From Arion vulgaris (taxonomy: Eukaryota > Mollusca > Gastropoda > Stylommatophora > Arionidae), in contig CM036754.1 in the NCBI GenBank assembly GCA_020796225.1, forward strand, positions 14,643,367 through 14,707,366: a stretch of DNA of 64,000 nucleotides, read 5' to 3'. Positions 23,945-34,160 of this stretch are shown here, piece by piece; position 1 is the first letter of the stretch; every line of letters starts with the position of its first letter. The notes beneath the pieces were generated by a model that ran no database searches, was not told the origin of the DNA, and worked only from the letters and a program-made list of their open reading frames with translations. The position numbers and the translations under genes are program-made.

Positions 23945-24120
23945 ATATACATCGTCAACATGATAGTAGTTTATAGACAGATGATGTTTAAGTTGACAAC
24001 ATGATAGCAGTTGCTTCACAGATGATGTTTAAGTTAACAATCATGATATGGTAATTGCTACACAGATGATGTTTACGTCGTCAACATGATAGTAATTGCT
24101 ACACAGATGATGTTGAAGTC
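23945..24120. repeat. minisatellite of about 41 bp, 4 copies
   Basis: Units contain caacatgatagtaattgcta and cacagatgatgttta. It ends 35 bp before the next PLB1 exon. Confidence 0.88.
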
Positions 24121-24154
24121 CATGATCACTCTGTATAAATGCTGTCTTTCACAG

Positions 24155-24312
24155 GTCAAGTTTAGGGCCGCCAACTACAGACGTAACTTACAAGCAGCTT
24201 TAGACTACCTGCTTGCTAATGTCCCTAGAGCATTCGTTAATATTGTGCAAGTTCTGAACGTGGAGAAAATTGCTCCGTTGGACACAACACCAATCTGCGA
24301 GTTAATTCACAT
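24155..24312 (+). CDS. PLB1: PLB1-like exon (PRAFVNIV block)
   Basis: The exon follows gctgtctttcacag and ends at GTAAGA. It reads VKFRAANYRRNLQAALDYLL, then ANVPRAFVNIVQVLNVEKIA and PLDTTPICELIH. This matches the PLB1 segment in which ALDxLxxxVPRAFVNxVxV is conserved. It starts in phase 0 and ends in phase 2. The following exon at 29132 does not continue the phase without one extra base, which agrees with an indel near one of the two borders. Confidence 0.92.
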
Positions 24313-24361
24313 GTAAGAGATGTGTACTATCACATGTCTTTCTTATCTAAGATGTTACTGT

Positions 24362-24681
24362 CAGTGGCGGCTCCTGATAATTTTTGTTGATGGGGCCAGA
24401 CAAAAATGTTCGCAAAAATCATTGTCTAAATAGACCAGATTTCTAATGGTTATAAAAATAGTGCGCTAGAAATACGTCAAGTATACTGATTAGGGAGAAA
24501 AGACGCTGAATTTCAGACTGTATGTGATAATTTAGCGTTGTATGTTCTCATTGTAACGCTAATTAGTATCATGTTAAAAGTAATAATTATGAACAAATGA
24601 TTTGTAAAAGAATAAATACACATTATTCATTATGTTTGGTGGGGCCCGGCCCCACTGGTCATTAATGACGAGCCGCCACTG
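24362..24681. mobile_element. hAT-type MITE with perfect terminal repeats
   Basis: The element has perfect 12-bp inverted ends (cagtggcggctc and gagccgccactg) and an 8-bp direct duplication gttactgt on both sides (24354-24361 and 24682-24689). The 8-bp TSD and CAG...CTG ends are typical of hAT. With 320 bp and no ORF it is non-autonomous. It lies in a PLB1 intron, 50 bp after the exon. Confidence 0.93.
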
Positions 24682-24779
24682 GTTACTGTGAGATGTTACT
24701 GTGAGATGTAACTGTGAGATGTTACGGTGAGATGTTACGCTAAGGTGTTAGTATCCTATATTGTTTGCGTGAGTCTGAG

Positions 24780-25515
24780 ATGTTGATTAATGGTGTGTAA
24801 TTGGTACAGGCTGCTGCACTTAGTGTATCATTGGTACATACTGTTACTTAGTGTCATTGGTACAGGCTGTACTTAGTGTATCATTGGTACAGGCTGCACT
24901 TAGTGTATCATTGGTACAGTCATGCTCTTAGTAAAGCTCATTTGGTACAGGCTGTATTTAGTGTATCATTGGTACAGGCTACACTCAGTGCATCATTGGT
25001 ACAGGTTGTACTTGTGCATCATTGGTACATGCTGTACTTAGTGCATCATTGGTACAGGCTGTACTTAGTGATCATTGGTACAGGCTGTACTTAGTGCATC
25101 ATGCTACAGGCTGTACGTTAGTGCATCATTGCTACAGGCTGTACTTAGTACATCGATTGGTACAGGCTTCTGCACTTGGTATCATTGGTACAGGCTGCAC
25201 TTAGTACATCATTGGTACAGGCTGCACTTAGTACATCATTGGTACAGGCTGTACTTAGTGTATCATTGGAACAAGCTGCACTTAGTACATCATTGGTATA
25301 GGCTGCACTTAGTACATCATTGGTACAGGCTGCACTTAGTGCATCATTGGTACATGCTGCACTTAGTACATCATTGGAACAAGCTGCACTTAGTGTATCA
25401 TTGGAACAGGCTGCACTTAGTGTATCATTGGTACAGGCTGCACTTAGTGTATCATTGGTACAGGCTGCACTTAGTGTATCATTAGTACAGGCTGCTGCTC
25501 TTAGTGTATCATCTC
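24780..25515. repeat. minisatellite of about 27 bp, about 26 copies
   Basis: Unit tcattggtacaggctgcact plus tagtgta. The unit has no stop in several frames, which creates long but meaningless readings on both strands. Confidence 0.96.
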
Positions 25516-25754
25516 TAAGTGTGAGTCTGTCATGCAAAATCAGTGTTTGTCTTTGATAATGTTGATAGATGAGAACAAGATTTCGCAAAGATATGTTGAA
25601 GCAAAGCATGAATATATTTTCAGATCAACTCTACTAATCATTGAATATTTATTCTTGTCAACCAAAGCTCAGAAATTATCATACGAGATGCCATGTGAGG
25701 ATTTCAAACATATGTCTTCTTGCAGATTTCAGATTTCTAATTCTAACTCTTTAA

Positions 25755-25945
25755 GATTATATTTTTCAAAAACTTCCCAGACCCTACTTCTAAGTTCAGT
25801 TACATCAACAGAAGCGAATAAGTTATTGATAAACATTATAATTTGTTCAAGAGTTGAAAACTTCCCAGACCTTACGTCCAAGTTCAGTTACATCAACAGA
25901 AGCGAATAAGTTATTGATAAACACAATAATTTGTTCAAGAGTTGG
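25755..25945. repeat. tandem duplication of about 95 bp, 2 copies
   Basis: Both copies contain aacttcccagacc, agttcagttacatcaacaga and agcgaataagttattgataa. Confidence 0.9.
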
Positions 25946-26119
25946 AAACTGACTAAATCTGTAACCAACTTCAACAATAAGAAGTTCAAGATGTTTGATA
26001 AAACGAAGAAGATCACATACACCGTCACTGATAGATTCAGCAATAGATTTCAAATTTGGAAAGTGAGAAAGTGATTTCCTGTTTAAATGCATTATCCAAA
26101 GTTGTAATTTATTTTTAAA

Positions 26120-26300
26120 GAGTTAATTAAACTTATCATATCTTCTTTTCTTCCGCGATACGATCACTTTTAAACCACTCTTTGTGATTTGTATGTGATC
26201 TGAGCCTAAGAGCGATTGTACGTTGTGCCAAGTTATGCGCTTATGGTGACTAGGCCAGCACATCCGATTTAGTGTCAGCATTTTATTGACTAGGGTAGCT
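26120..26300 (-). mobile_element. SINE-like fragment (TTC-tailed family)
   Basis: Shares the words cttcttttcttcc, ttaaaccactctttgtgatt, tgtatgtgatctgag and agcgattgtacgttgtgcca with the copy at 35735-35985. Only the tail-proximal half is present. Confidence 0.72.
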
Positions 26301-27390
26301 TTCCTTAGAACTGCAATCTTTTTGACTATGCGCGGCTTACCTTTTTGCATCGGATGATGAGCACTCTTTAATGATATTTCCAACACCGTATATTTTGGCT
26401 TCGATCTACGCCAAAGAGCATTTACTGCTTTGCAATTTTTTCTGACTGGCTGTGGTCGCTCTGGTTTTTAAACATTAACAATCCTTCTAGGACTAGTCAG
26501 TGGGACGGTCACTTGTTGGCTCCTTTGTGTATTCATTGCTCTTTTACGATCATCTTTCGCCGTATATTTGGGCTTTATGTTCTATGCCAAAGAGTATGTT
26601 TATACTGTGCACCCTTTCTGACTCTGAGGTAGTTCCGGATTGGGAACATTTCTCAGTCCTTTTGGGCACATAATCTTGTCCTGGGACGGCATCTTACTCG
26701 TGTAACACATCGTAAACATTGTCGTCCTTTGCCAGTGTTTGGATCCAGACAACCTGTCAAATCTTTACAATGTCGGCCTTACTTTTCTGACTCCGTTGAG
26801 TTCATTCCGGAGTAGGAACATTCTTAGCCTTTTCGAGGCGCGTGTCGGCACTTGGCAATTTGCAGTTTCTGATCTGCATTTTCCTTGGCCCCGGGAAACA
26901 CTGGACTGGGGCTGCGCACAGATATTTTAGAGGGTCGTTTCTATTGGCGCTAGCAACGCAACTGAAATTTTGCGCTCGTCAACATCACCCACCTCAGTTC
27001 TTCCTGGGATGTTAGCTGTTATTGCAACAGTACCTTTCCCGGTTGTCCCATGGAGGGCAGTTTCGTTAGACACTAAAACGCAACTTTAGGATTTGCGCTT
27101 CGCCAACCTTACCGAGTACATGTATCTGCGCTAGACCTTTGATACAAAGTTTACCGCAATCTTTCCATGTCATGGTACGTTACAGTGTCTTCAGAAACAC
27201 TTGCCGAGACCTTGATTCGTTACGCATCGTTCTCATTGATTCTTACCTCACAGCTGACAATTTTAGTACGGCCAAAACTTATCATATATGAGATCGCACG
27301 ATCTTTTCCTTGTAGCTCGAAATTTAACTCATTTAATTTAATGTAATATATGTCATCAGTTGATGCTTCGCAAGATTCAAAAGAGCAAGT
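26300..27390 (-). other. diverged repeats of about 175 bp that may once have been coding
   Basis: Three blocks about 169-181 bp apart (starting near 26436, 26617 and 26786) share tttctgact and catt..nagtc.tttt words. On the minus strand they read RLRNVPTPE-, GLRNVPNPELPQSQKGC and RIVNV-KPERPQPVRKNC, together with KPKYT and ALWRRSKPKYTVLE-type segments. The protein-level likeness is better than the DNA-level likeness. I do not recognise a family. The part 26950-27390 is unassigned. Confidence 0.4.
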
Positions 27391-27394
27391 TTCG

Positions 27395-27722
27395 GTATGA
27401 GTGAATGTCGTCTATAGAAGTTTCTAACCTCCAAAGGCTTACGTGGATATACTGTCCTGGGCAAGCGGTGTTTACGGTAATGAGAGAGCGGGCAGGCTTG
27501 CATCAACAGCATTGATTGTTGGGGAGTTGAATATGGAGAAGGAAATGTTCTTCGGTCTCTTCGTGACTATCTGTTGAAGGAGGACACTAAAATAGACGTT
27601 GAATCAATCCAGCGATTTCAGCAGTTTGGAGTTACCCGTTGTACAAGTAGAACTGGATGCCTGAGGGGCAGAGTGAGGAGTGTCTTTAATCAGAGAGCCA
27701 TGGGAACCATAATAGGAACCTG
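27395..27722 (+). mobile_element. LINE fragment, RNase H C-terminal end
   Basis: Reads FLTSKGLR, WIYCPGQA and then, one frame over, GVYGNERAGRLASTAL, the end of an RNase H domain. It continues with LRSLRDYLLKEDTKIDVESI, FQQFGVTR and VRSVFNQRAMGTIIGT, then stop. It resembles the RNase H LINE at 17516-18316 but is too short to place in a subfamily. Confidence 0.78.
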
Positions 27723-28665
27723 AATAGCACTGTTTATCTGCCTACTATTACTGTCTGAATAACACTGTTTGTCTGCCTACTATTACTGTCTAAATAACAC
27801 TGTTTGTCTGCCTACTATTTCAGCCTGAATAACACTGTTTGTCTGCCTACTATTACTGTCTGAATAACACTGTTTGTCTGCCTACTATTGCCGTCTGAAT
27901 CTTCTTCTTCTTCTTTGCGTTCGTTCTTTATGACCAATTTTAATCATTCTTTGTGATACGTTTGATCTTTGCCAAGAACGTGTATACATTGCACATTGGT
28001 TTGGTAGGCCCCTAAACACATAGACTTCTACACGCTTAGGTCACATGCATCCGATTTCAGCCAAACCTCCTTAGTCATGGCAGGTAACAGTGGTTCTATT
28101 CTTTACACCCCAAATTTGGGCCCGGTAACCACTCGGGCGGCCGTCTGAATAACACTGTTTGTCTGCCTACTATTACCGTCTGAATAACACTGTTTGTCTG
28201 CCTACTATTACTGTCTGAATAACACTGTTTGTCTGCCTACTATTACCGCCTGAATAACACTGTTTGTCTGCCTACTATTACTGTCTGAATAACACTGTTT
28301 GTCTGCCTACTATTACCGCCTGAATAACACTGTTTGTCTGCCTATTATTACCGTCTGAATAACACTGTTTGTCTGCCTACTATTACCGCCTGAATAACAC
28401 TGTTTGTCTGCCTATTATTACTGTCTGAATAACACTGTTTGTCTGACTACTATTACTGTCTGAATAACATTCTGTTTGTAAACTGCCTACTATTACCGTC
28501 TGAATAACACTGTTTGTCTGCCTACTATTACTGTCTGAATAACACTGTTTGTCTGCCTACTATTACTGTCTGAATAACACTGTTTGTCTGCTTACTATTA
28601 CCGTCTAAATAACACTGTTTGTCTGCCTACTATTACTGTCTTAAGATTACAATCAATATCAATTC
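27723..28665. repeat. 36-bp minisatellite, about 20 copies, split by a SINE
   Basis: Unit gaataacactgtttgtctgc plus ctactattactgtct. The SINE at 27902-28141 interrupts it. Confidence 0.96.
27902..28141 (-). mobile_element. TTC-tailed SINE inserted in a minisatellite
   Basis: The tail is cttcttcttcttcttt at the low-coordinate side; the head side has taacagtggttctattcttt and ggtaaccactcgggcgg. The 10-bp word ccgtctgaat stands directly on both sides (27892-27901 and 28142-28151). It comes from the array unit, so it may be a TSD or simply the unit. Confidence 0.83.
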
Positions 28666-28849
28666 TTAGTAACAGCAAGTCGACTTTCTTCATTCTGAAA
28701 CAAATGTCTACAGTTTATTGTAGACATTACTTAACTTTCCACATTTTAAATCAAATGTTCTACTACTTTATAATTAGACAAATGTCTAGTTTCTTTATAA
28801 TTAGACAAATGTCTAGTTTCTTAATATCCAGTTCTCATAACTTTATATC
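28666..28849. other. PLB1 intron with short direct repeats
   Basis: Contains two copies of ataattagacaaatgtctagt-like words at 28765-28815. No gene seen. Confidence 0.5.
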
Positions 28850-29131
28850 TCTTGTCTTTGTCTGTCTGTATCTTTGTTTTCCTCCTACTATAGTCTTGTC
28901 TTTGTCTGTCTGTATCTATGTTTTCCTCCTACTACAGCCTTGTCTTTGTCTGTCTGTATCTATGTTTCTCCTACCTACTACAGTCTTGTCTTTTGTCTGT
29001 GTCTACGTCTACCACAGTCTTGTTTTTCGTCTGTCTGTGTCTATCTGTATATTATTCATATTTACTTCTACCCCAGTCTTGTCTTTGTCTGTCTGTATCT
29101 ATGTATTTACTCATATTTACTTCTACTACAG
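28850..29131 (+). repeat. array of six acceptor-like units ending at a PLB1 exon
   Basis: Units of about 35-60 bp each hold a pyrimidine-rich part (cttgtctttgtctgtctgta) and end in YAG: ctactatag, ctactacag, ctactacag, ctaccacag, ctaccccag, and last ctactacag, which is the exon's own acceptor. After each YAG comes one base and then cttg, as in the true exon start (acttgg). The splice-acceptor region seems to have been copied in tandem. Confidence 0.85.
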
Positions 29132-29316
29132 ACTTGGCTGCACGTCTGTGATTATCAAACCCGAACACTCGAAGATAAAACTAAACTCATTGAACTCAAG
29201 AAGAAGAGTATCAGGCTGTAGCACGTCAGCTGGTCTTGTCAGGACGTTATGACAAAAGTAATGATTTCACAGTCGTGATCCAGCCATTTTACGAAAATAC
29301 ATCAGTCCCACTGACG
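29132..29316 (+). CDS. PLB1: PLB1-like exon (SGRYD...DFTVVIQPF), frame-broken
   Basis: The first part reads TWLHVCDYQTRT, LEDKTKLIELKK. The second part, one frame over, reads EEYQAVARQLVLSGRYDKSN and DFTVVIQPFYENTSVPLT. Both parts fit PLB1, where the sequence ExxxxLxxSGRYDxxxDFxVVxQPFF is conserved. The shift falls in the aagaagaag run near 29200, where one missing base explains it. The exon ends on a codon border at a GTCAGT donor, in phase with the next exon. The start phase also disagrees by one base with the exon at 24312. Confidence 0.88.
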
Positions 29317-29324
29317 GTCAGTTT

Positions 29325-30182
29325 ATGTTCAAATCAGTTTCTTACACTGTCTCTCACTATTACATCTTCTCTTACACTATCTCTATATTACATCTTCTCT
29401 CACCTGTCTCTCTCTGCTACATCTTCTTTACACTGTCTCTCTATTACATCTTCCTTACACGTCCTCTATTACATCTTCCCTTACACTGTCTCTCACTATT
29501 ACATATTCTCTTACACTGTCTCTCTCTATTACATCTTCTCTTACACTGTCTCTCTCTATTACATCTTCTCTTACACTGCCTCTCTCTATTACATCTTCTC
29601 TTACACTGTCTCTCTCTCTATTACATCTTCCCTTACACTGTCTCTCACTATTACATCTTCTCTTACACTGTCTCTCCTATTCATCTTTCTACATGTCTCT
29701 CACTATTACATCTTCTCTTACACTGTCTCTCTCTATTACATCTTCTCTTACACTGTCTCTCACTATTATACCTTTTCTTACACTGTCTCTCTCTATTACA
29801 TCTTCCCTTACACTGTCTCTCACTATTACATCTTCTCTTACACTGTCTCTCTCTATTACATCTTCTCTTAACTGTCTCTCATTACATCTTCTCTTACACT
29901 GCTCTCTCACTTTACATCTTCTCTTACACTGTCTCTCACTATTACATCTTCTCTTACACTGTCTCTCACTATTACACTTACCTTTTCTTACACTTTCTTC
30001 TTCTCTCATAATCTTCTCTTACACTGTCTCTCACTATATACATTTCTTTGCTTTCTTACATCTTCTCTTACACTGTCTCTCACTATTTCTTTCTACTGCC
30101 ATCTTCTTTATCTTCACTCTCTACATCTTCTCTTACACTGTCTCTCACTATTAATCTTTCTTACTGTCTCACTATTATATCA
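29325..30182. repeat. 30-bp minisatellite, about 28 copies
   Basis: Unit cttacactgtctctcactat plus tacatcttct. It fills the whole intron between two PLB1 exons. Pyrimidine-rich on the + strand. Confidence 0.96.
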
Positions 30183-30195
30183 TCCTTCCATACAG

Positions 30196-30287
30196 AGACA
30201 GGAGCCAGACTTACTCTATTTTGAAGCGACTGTTTTCATCTCAGTCAAAGCTACACTGCAGCTGCTTCAGCTCTATGGAATAACATG
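30196..30287 (+). CDS. PLB1: PLB1-like exon with catalytic D-x-x-H block, frame-broken
   Basis: The exon lies between catccttccatacag and GTAAGT. It reads RQEPDLLYFEA and then, after a one-base shift near 30228, DCFHLSQSYTAAASALWNNM. The DxxH pair supplies the Asp and His of the GDSL Ser-Asp-His triad (block V), and ALWNNM is a PLB1 signature. The entry phase (0) fits the previous exon. A single missing base between GAAGC and GACTGT restores agreement with the family. Confidence 0.9.
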
Positions 30288-30344
30288 GTAAGTACATATA
30301 CATTTAGACATTGATCGATTTGACACGCTTTTTCCAGTAGATGG

Positions 30345-31255
30345 TTCGGTTTATACATGGGATTTTCTGTCTCAGTATTATCTCATCGTTCTATCATTGC
30401 TTTATTCTCAGTATCATATCTCATCGTTCTATCATTGCTTTCTATGTCTCAGTATCATATCCATCGTTCTATCATTGCTTTCTAGTCTCAGTATTATCTT
30501 CCATCGTTCTATCATTGCTTTTTTTGTTTCTCATTACATTGTTTCTATCCGTATTATCTCATCGTTCTATCATTGCTTTCTTTCTCAGTATTATCTATCT
30601 CATCGTTCTATCACTTTCTCAGATTATCATCGTTCTATCATTGCTTTCTCTCAGTATTATCTCATCGTTCTATCATTGCTTTCTGTCTCTCAGTATTATC
30701 TCATCGTTCTATCATTGCTTTCTGTCTCTCAGTATTATCTCATCGTTCTATCATTGCTTTCTGTCTCTCAGTATTATCTCATCGTTCTATCATTGCTTTC
30801 TATGTCTCAGTATTATCTCATCGTTCTATCATTGCTTTCTGTCTCTCAGTATTATCTCATCGTTCTATCATTGCTTTCTGTCTCTCAGTATTATCTCATC
30901 GTTCTATCATTGCTTTCTGTCTCTCAGTATTATCTCATCGTTCTATCATTGCTTTCTGTCTCTCAGTATTATCTCTATCGTTCTATCATTGCTTTTGTCT
31001 CTCAGTATTATCTTGTTCTATCATTGCTTTCTGTCTTCAGTATTATATGTCTACATTGCTTTTGTTCTCGAGTATTATCTCATCGTTCTACATGCTCTGT
31101 CTCTAGTATTCTCATCTATCATTGTTCTACTGCAGTATTATAGCTTTCTGATCTTCAGTTTATCATCGTTTATCTTGCTTGTCATGTCTCAGTGATTATT
31201 CATCGTTTACATTGCTGCAGTTCAGTATTACATCGTTCAATCATTGCTAATGTTG
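30345..31255. repeat. 39-bp minisatellite, about 23 copies
   Basis: Unit tatctcatcgttctatcatt plus gctttctgtctctcagtat. Each unit has a pyrimidine tract followed by CTCAG. The last 200 bp are indel-rich. Confidence 0.95.
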
Positions 31256-32290
31256 CTCCTAGTTTATTTCGTTCATATCTTCACCAGTATGTGTCGAGCG
31301 TATTATTATGTATATTTGTCTTATTGTTATCTGTGTGTGTGTGTGTCGTGTGAATGATGTAAATAGTGCGTAATGTTGTACGTGTGTGTCTGTATGTACA
31401 GGTGTTACTGTAAAAGCAGCCCTGATTGAGCTAATGTGCATATATGTTGAAATGGGGTGTTTAGTGTATGCAGGTTTAGTGATTAGGTCAATTGGTTGTG
31501 TGACGTGTGTGTAATGTAGTAGGAAGCATGAACAATATGTGACGTAGAAGATGCTATGTCAGAACTGTGTGTTGTAATATAGTACAATGTTGTACCGTCA
31601 ATGTGTCTGTGCATATTCATGTATGATGTCATGTGTGTGTCTGATATATGTCTTGTAAACATGTAGATGCGACGTGTGTTTATGTATTGCATGTGTGTGT
31701 GTTGTATCTGTGTGTGTGTGTGTGTGTGGGTGTATGGCGTGTATGCGTGTGTTTATGTACGTGCGTATGTGTATGTATGTGCGTATGTGGTTTTATGTGT
31801 AGTGTGTGTGTGTGTTTATGTGTATGTCGTGTGTGTTGTAGTGCGTGCGTGGTGCGTGTCTGTACGTGGTGTCTGTAGTGCGTATGTAGATGTGTGTATG
31901 TGTATGTATGACATGTGTGTATGTATGTATGTACATGTGTGTATTTTGTATTGTATGTATGTATGTATGAACATGTGTGTATATCTGTATGTATATACAT
32001 ATGTGTGCTTAGTATGTATTGTGTCTATGTATGTATTGTATGTATGAATGAACATGTGTGTGTCTGTATATTTTATGTACATATGTGTGTCTTATGTATG
32101 TACATATGTGTGTCTGTATGTATGTACATATGTATGTATGTATGAACATGTGTGTGTGTCTGTATGTGTGTATGTACATATGTGTGTCTCTAGTTGTACA
32201 TATGTGTCGTCACATATGTATGTACATATGTCATAGCATGTTGTCACATGTGTGTGTGTATCTGTATATATGTAATACATAATGTGTGTC
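31256..32290. repeat. TG-rich low-complexity DNA
   Basis: Irregular tgtgtatgtatg and gtgtgtgcgt words. Open frames on both strands are compositional. Confidence 0.88.
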
Positions 32291-32385
32291 TGTACGTGTG
32301 TAAGTGTCCCGTGCAACACTGTAAATGTCTAGAGTGCCCTACTAAGTTTCAACATGTCAAGTTTGAATCACTATCTTCTATTTAG

Positions 32386-32453
32386 ATACATCAGATTGAC
32401 CAGTCTGATCTAAACAAACTTCGTGGACACCTGAAGGTCATAATGTCCTCGAG
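32386..32453 (+). CDS. PLB1: tentative PLB1-like exon (KQTSWTPEG)
   Basis: It follows tatcttctatttag and ends at gag/GTAGTC. One frame reads KQTSWTPEGHNVLE, close to the PLB1 stretch after ALWNNM (EPVGxKxTSW...CP). Upstream in the same frame the expected EPVG appears as stop-PV-stop, so two codons are broken. The family's Cys-Pro is not seen. It lies in the right place between the exons at 30287 and 36690. It could also be chance. Confidence 0.4.
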
Positions 32454-32487
32454 GTAGTCTAGTCATCAGGTAGACTGTCACACGATT

Positions 32488-32850
32488 GATCATCATCAAC
32501 ACTCAAGCAACTATTACAACAAATATCACAACAACTATCTCAACAACTATTATAACAAATGTCACAACAAATGTCACAACAATTATCAACAACTATCACA
32601 ACAAATATCACAACAACTATCACAACAATTTTTACAACAAATATCACAACAACTATCACAACAACTTATCAACACAACTATCACAACAAATATCACAACA
32701 AGCTAATTCAACAATTATCACAACAAATGTCACAACAACTATCTCAACAACTATTATAACAATTCACAACAAATGACACAACAAAATTCCAAAACTATCA
32801 CAACAAATGTCAATAACTATCATCAAATATCTCACCAACAAACTTGTCAC
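32488..32850. repeat. CAACAA-rich minisatellite of about 24 bp
   Basis: Units such as atcacaacaactatcacaac and aaatatcacaacaa. Confidence 0.92.
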
Positions 32851-32869
32851 CAACAATCACTTTGAAATA

Positions 32870-33490
32870 TCCTTATACAAGATGTCTTTTCCCATCATCT
32901 TCTTCCTGTCGTCACAGACTTTGTCCCATGTCGGTTTTCTGTTTTTCTTTTTTTAGGCTTGGTGTTATTATTTTTCTCTCTTCCTTCTTCTGTCGTCATC
33001 TACCATTCTTCCCAGTCTCTGGTTTCTGCTTTTTGTCTTGTGAAGTGTATCTGTGGGTTGATTTTATTGTTTGCTCATCACCAGCTTATTCTTGTTTCTC
33101 AATGTAATCTAACCATTCTCTCTTCTTCTTATGCTGATCTTGACCTGTCTTTCCTGATGTTCTGTTGTAGAAGACTGTATACTGTGGAGTTTGGATGCTT
33201 TATTAAGTTGCCACACCACTTCATTCTTTGTTTTTCAATGTAATTCAAGCAAGGTTCTATGCCATCTTTCTTTCTTATGCTGATGTTGGTGACCCTGTCT
33301 TTCCTGATGTTCTGTTGTAGAAGACTGTGTATACTGTGGAGTTTGGATGCGTTTATTAAGTTGCCACACCACTTCACTCTTTGTTTTTCAATGTAATTCA
33401 AGCAAGGTTCTATGCCATCTTTCTTTCTTATGCTGATGTTGGTGACCCTGTCTTTCCTGGTGTTGTTGGTAACTTTTCGCAGGCACCGCA
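32870..33490 (-). mobile_element. LINE C-terminal fragment with a tandem coding duplication
   Basis: Minus frames read LTTYEMRCLRKVTNNTRKDR, VTNISIRKKDGIEPCLNYIE and KQRVKWCGNLI, the ECLRR...RW-GHL part of ORF2. The segment from KDRVTNIS to CGNLI is present two to three times with a period of about 155-160 bp (33131-33460). Confidence 0.82.
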
Positions 33491-33499
33491 TTTCATACG

Positions 33500-34160
33500 T
33501 AGTGAGGCCCCTACTGGAAGAATATGGTCCAACTGCAAAGCAGAACTCATAGACCTTCTGATGGCAGCACAGCACATGAATAAGCTGCAAGCACCTGCAG
33601 GCAAGATGGTATTTCGCTACAGACACTGTCATCTATCAAGCCCTGGAGGCTAAATCCGCTGACAGCACAGTACAAAACCTAAAAAGGGAACTTGCACAGC
33701 TTTCAGAAAAGGCAGAAATTCACTTTCAGTGGATTCCATCTCACTGTGGCATTGCAGGCAATGAAAGTGCCGATGTCTTAGCTAAGGATGGCAGAGCCAA
33801 AGAGCAAATTTACCAACCCCTGTCTTTTCAAAAGGTCAAACACTGGATATGATTATGGAAAAGACTCCCTCAAAGACCTATGCAGAACAGACCAGGTCAT
33901 TATATTTCGACTACGAACCGGACACTGCAGACTCAACAAACACTTATATAGACTAGGAATAAGTCAAACAGCTCTCTGCCAGTGCCAGCAGGCGGAACAG
34001 ACACCAGAGCATATCCTGCAAGACTGTCCTCTCCTGTGTGAGCTGAGAAGCCACATGTGGCCACACCCAGTCGACCTGAAAACTAAGCTTTAGGGAAACC
34101 TGATAGACCTGAAGCTGATTGACCAGTTTGTGGTCCACAGTAAATTAAGCACATGACCAG
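33500..34160 (+). mobile_element. LINE RNase H domain and C-terminus
   Basis: Reading across frames gives WSNCKAELIDLLMAAQHMNK (catalytic Glu), FRYRHCHLS or one frame over ATDTVIYQALEAKS (catalytic Asp), then FQWIPSHCGIAGNESADVLA (third Asp). The last frame, 33788-34093, reads DQVIIFRLRTGHCRLNKHLY, ALCQCQQAEQTPEHILQDCP, a Cys/His-rich end. Frameshifts at about 33605 and 33840 show it is inactive. Confidence 0.87.

Noticed and set aside
26120..26390. 87-residue minus frame as a host gene
   Set aside because: About half of it is the reverse strand of a TTC-tailed SINE fragment.
29325..31255. Hydrophobic Ser/Leu/Tyr-rich frames of 150-284 residues that look like membrane proteins
   Set aside because: They follow the 30-bp and 39-bp units of two minisatellites and change frame at each indel.
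32290..32385. Cys-rich short frame KCPVQHCKCLECPTKF as a possible PLB1 or zinc-finger exon
   Set aside because: It lacks a proper acceptor, does not match the PLB1 KCP context and is preceded by TG-rich DNA.
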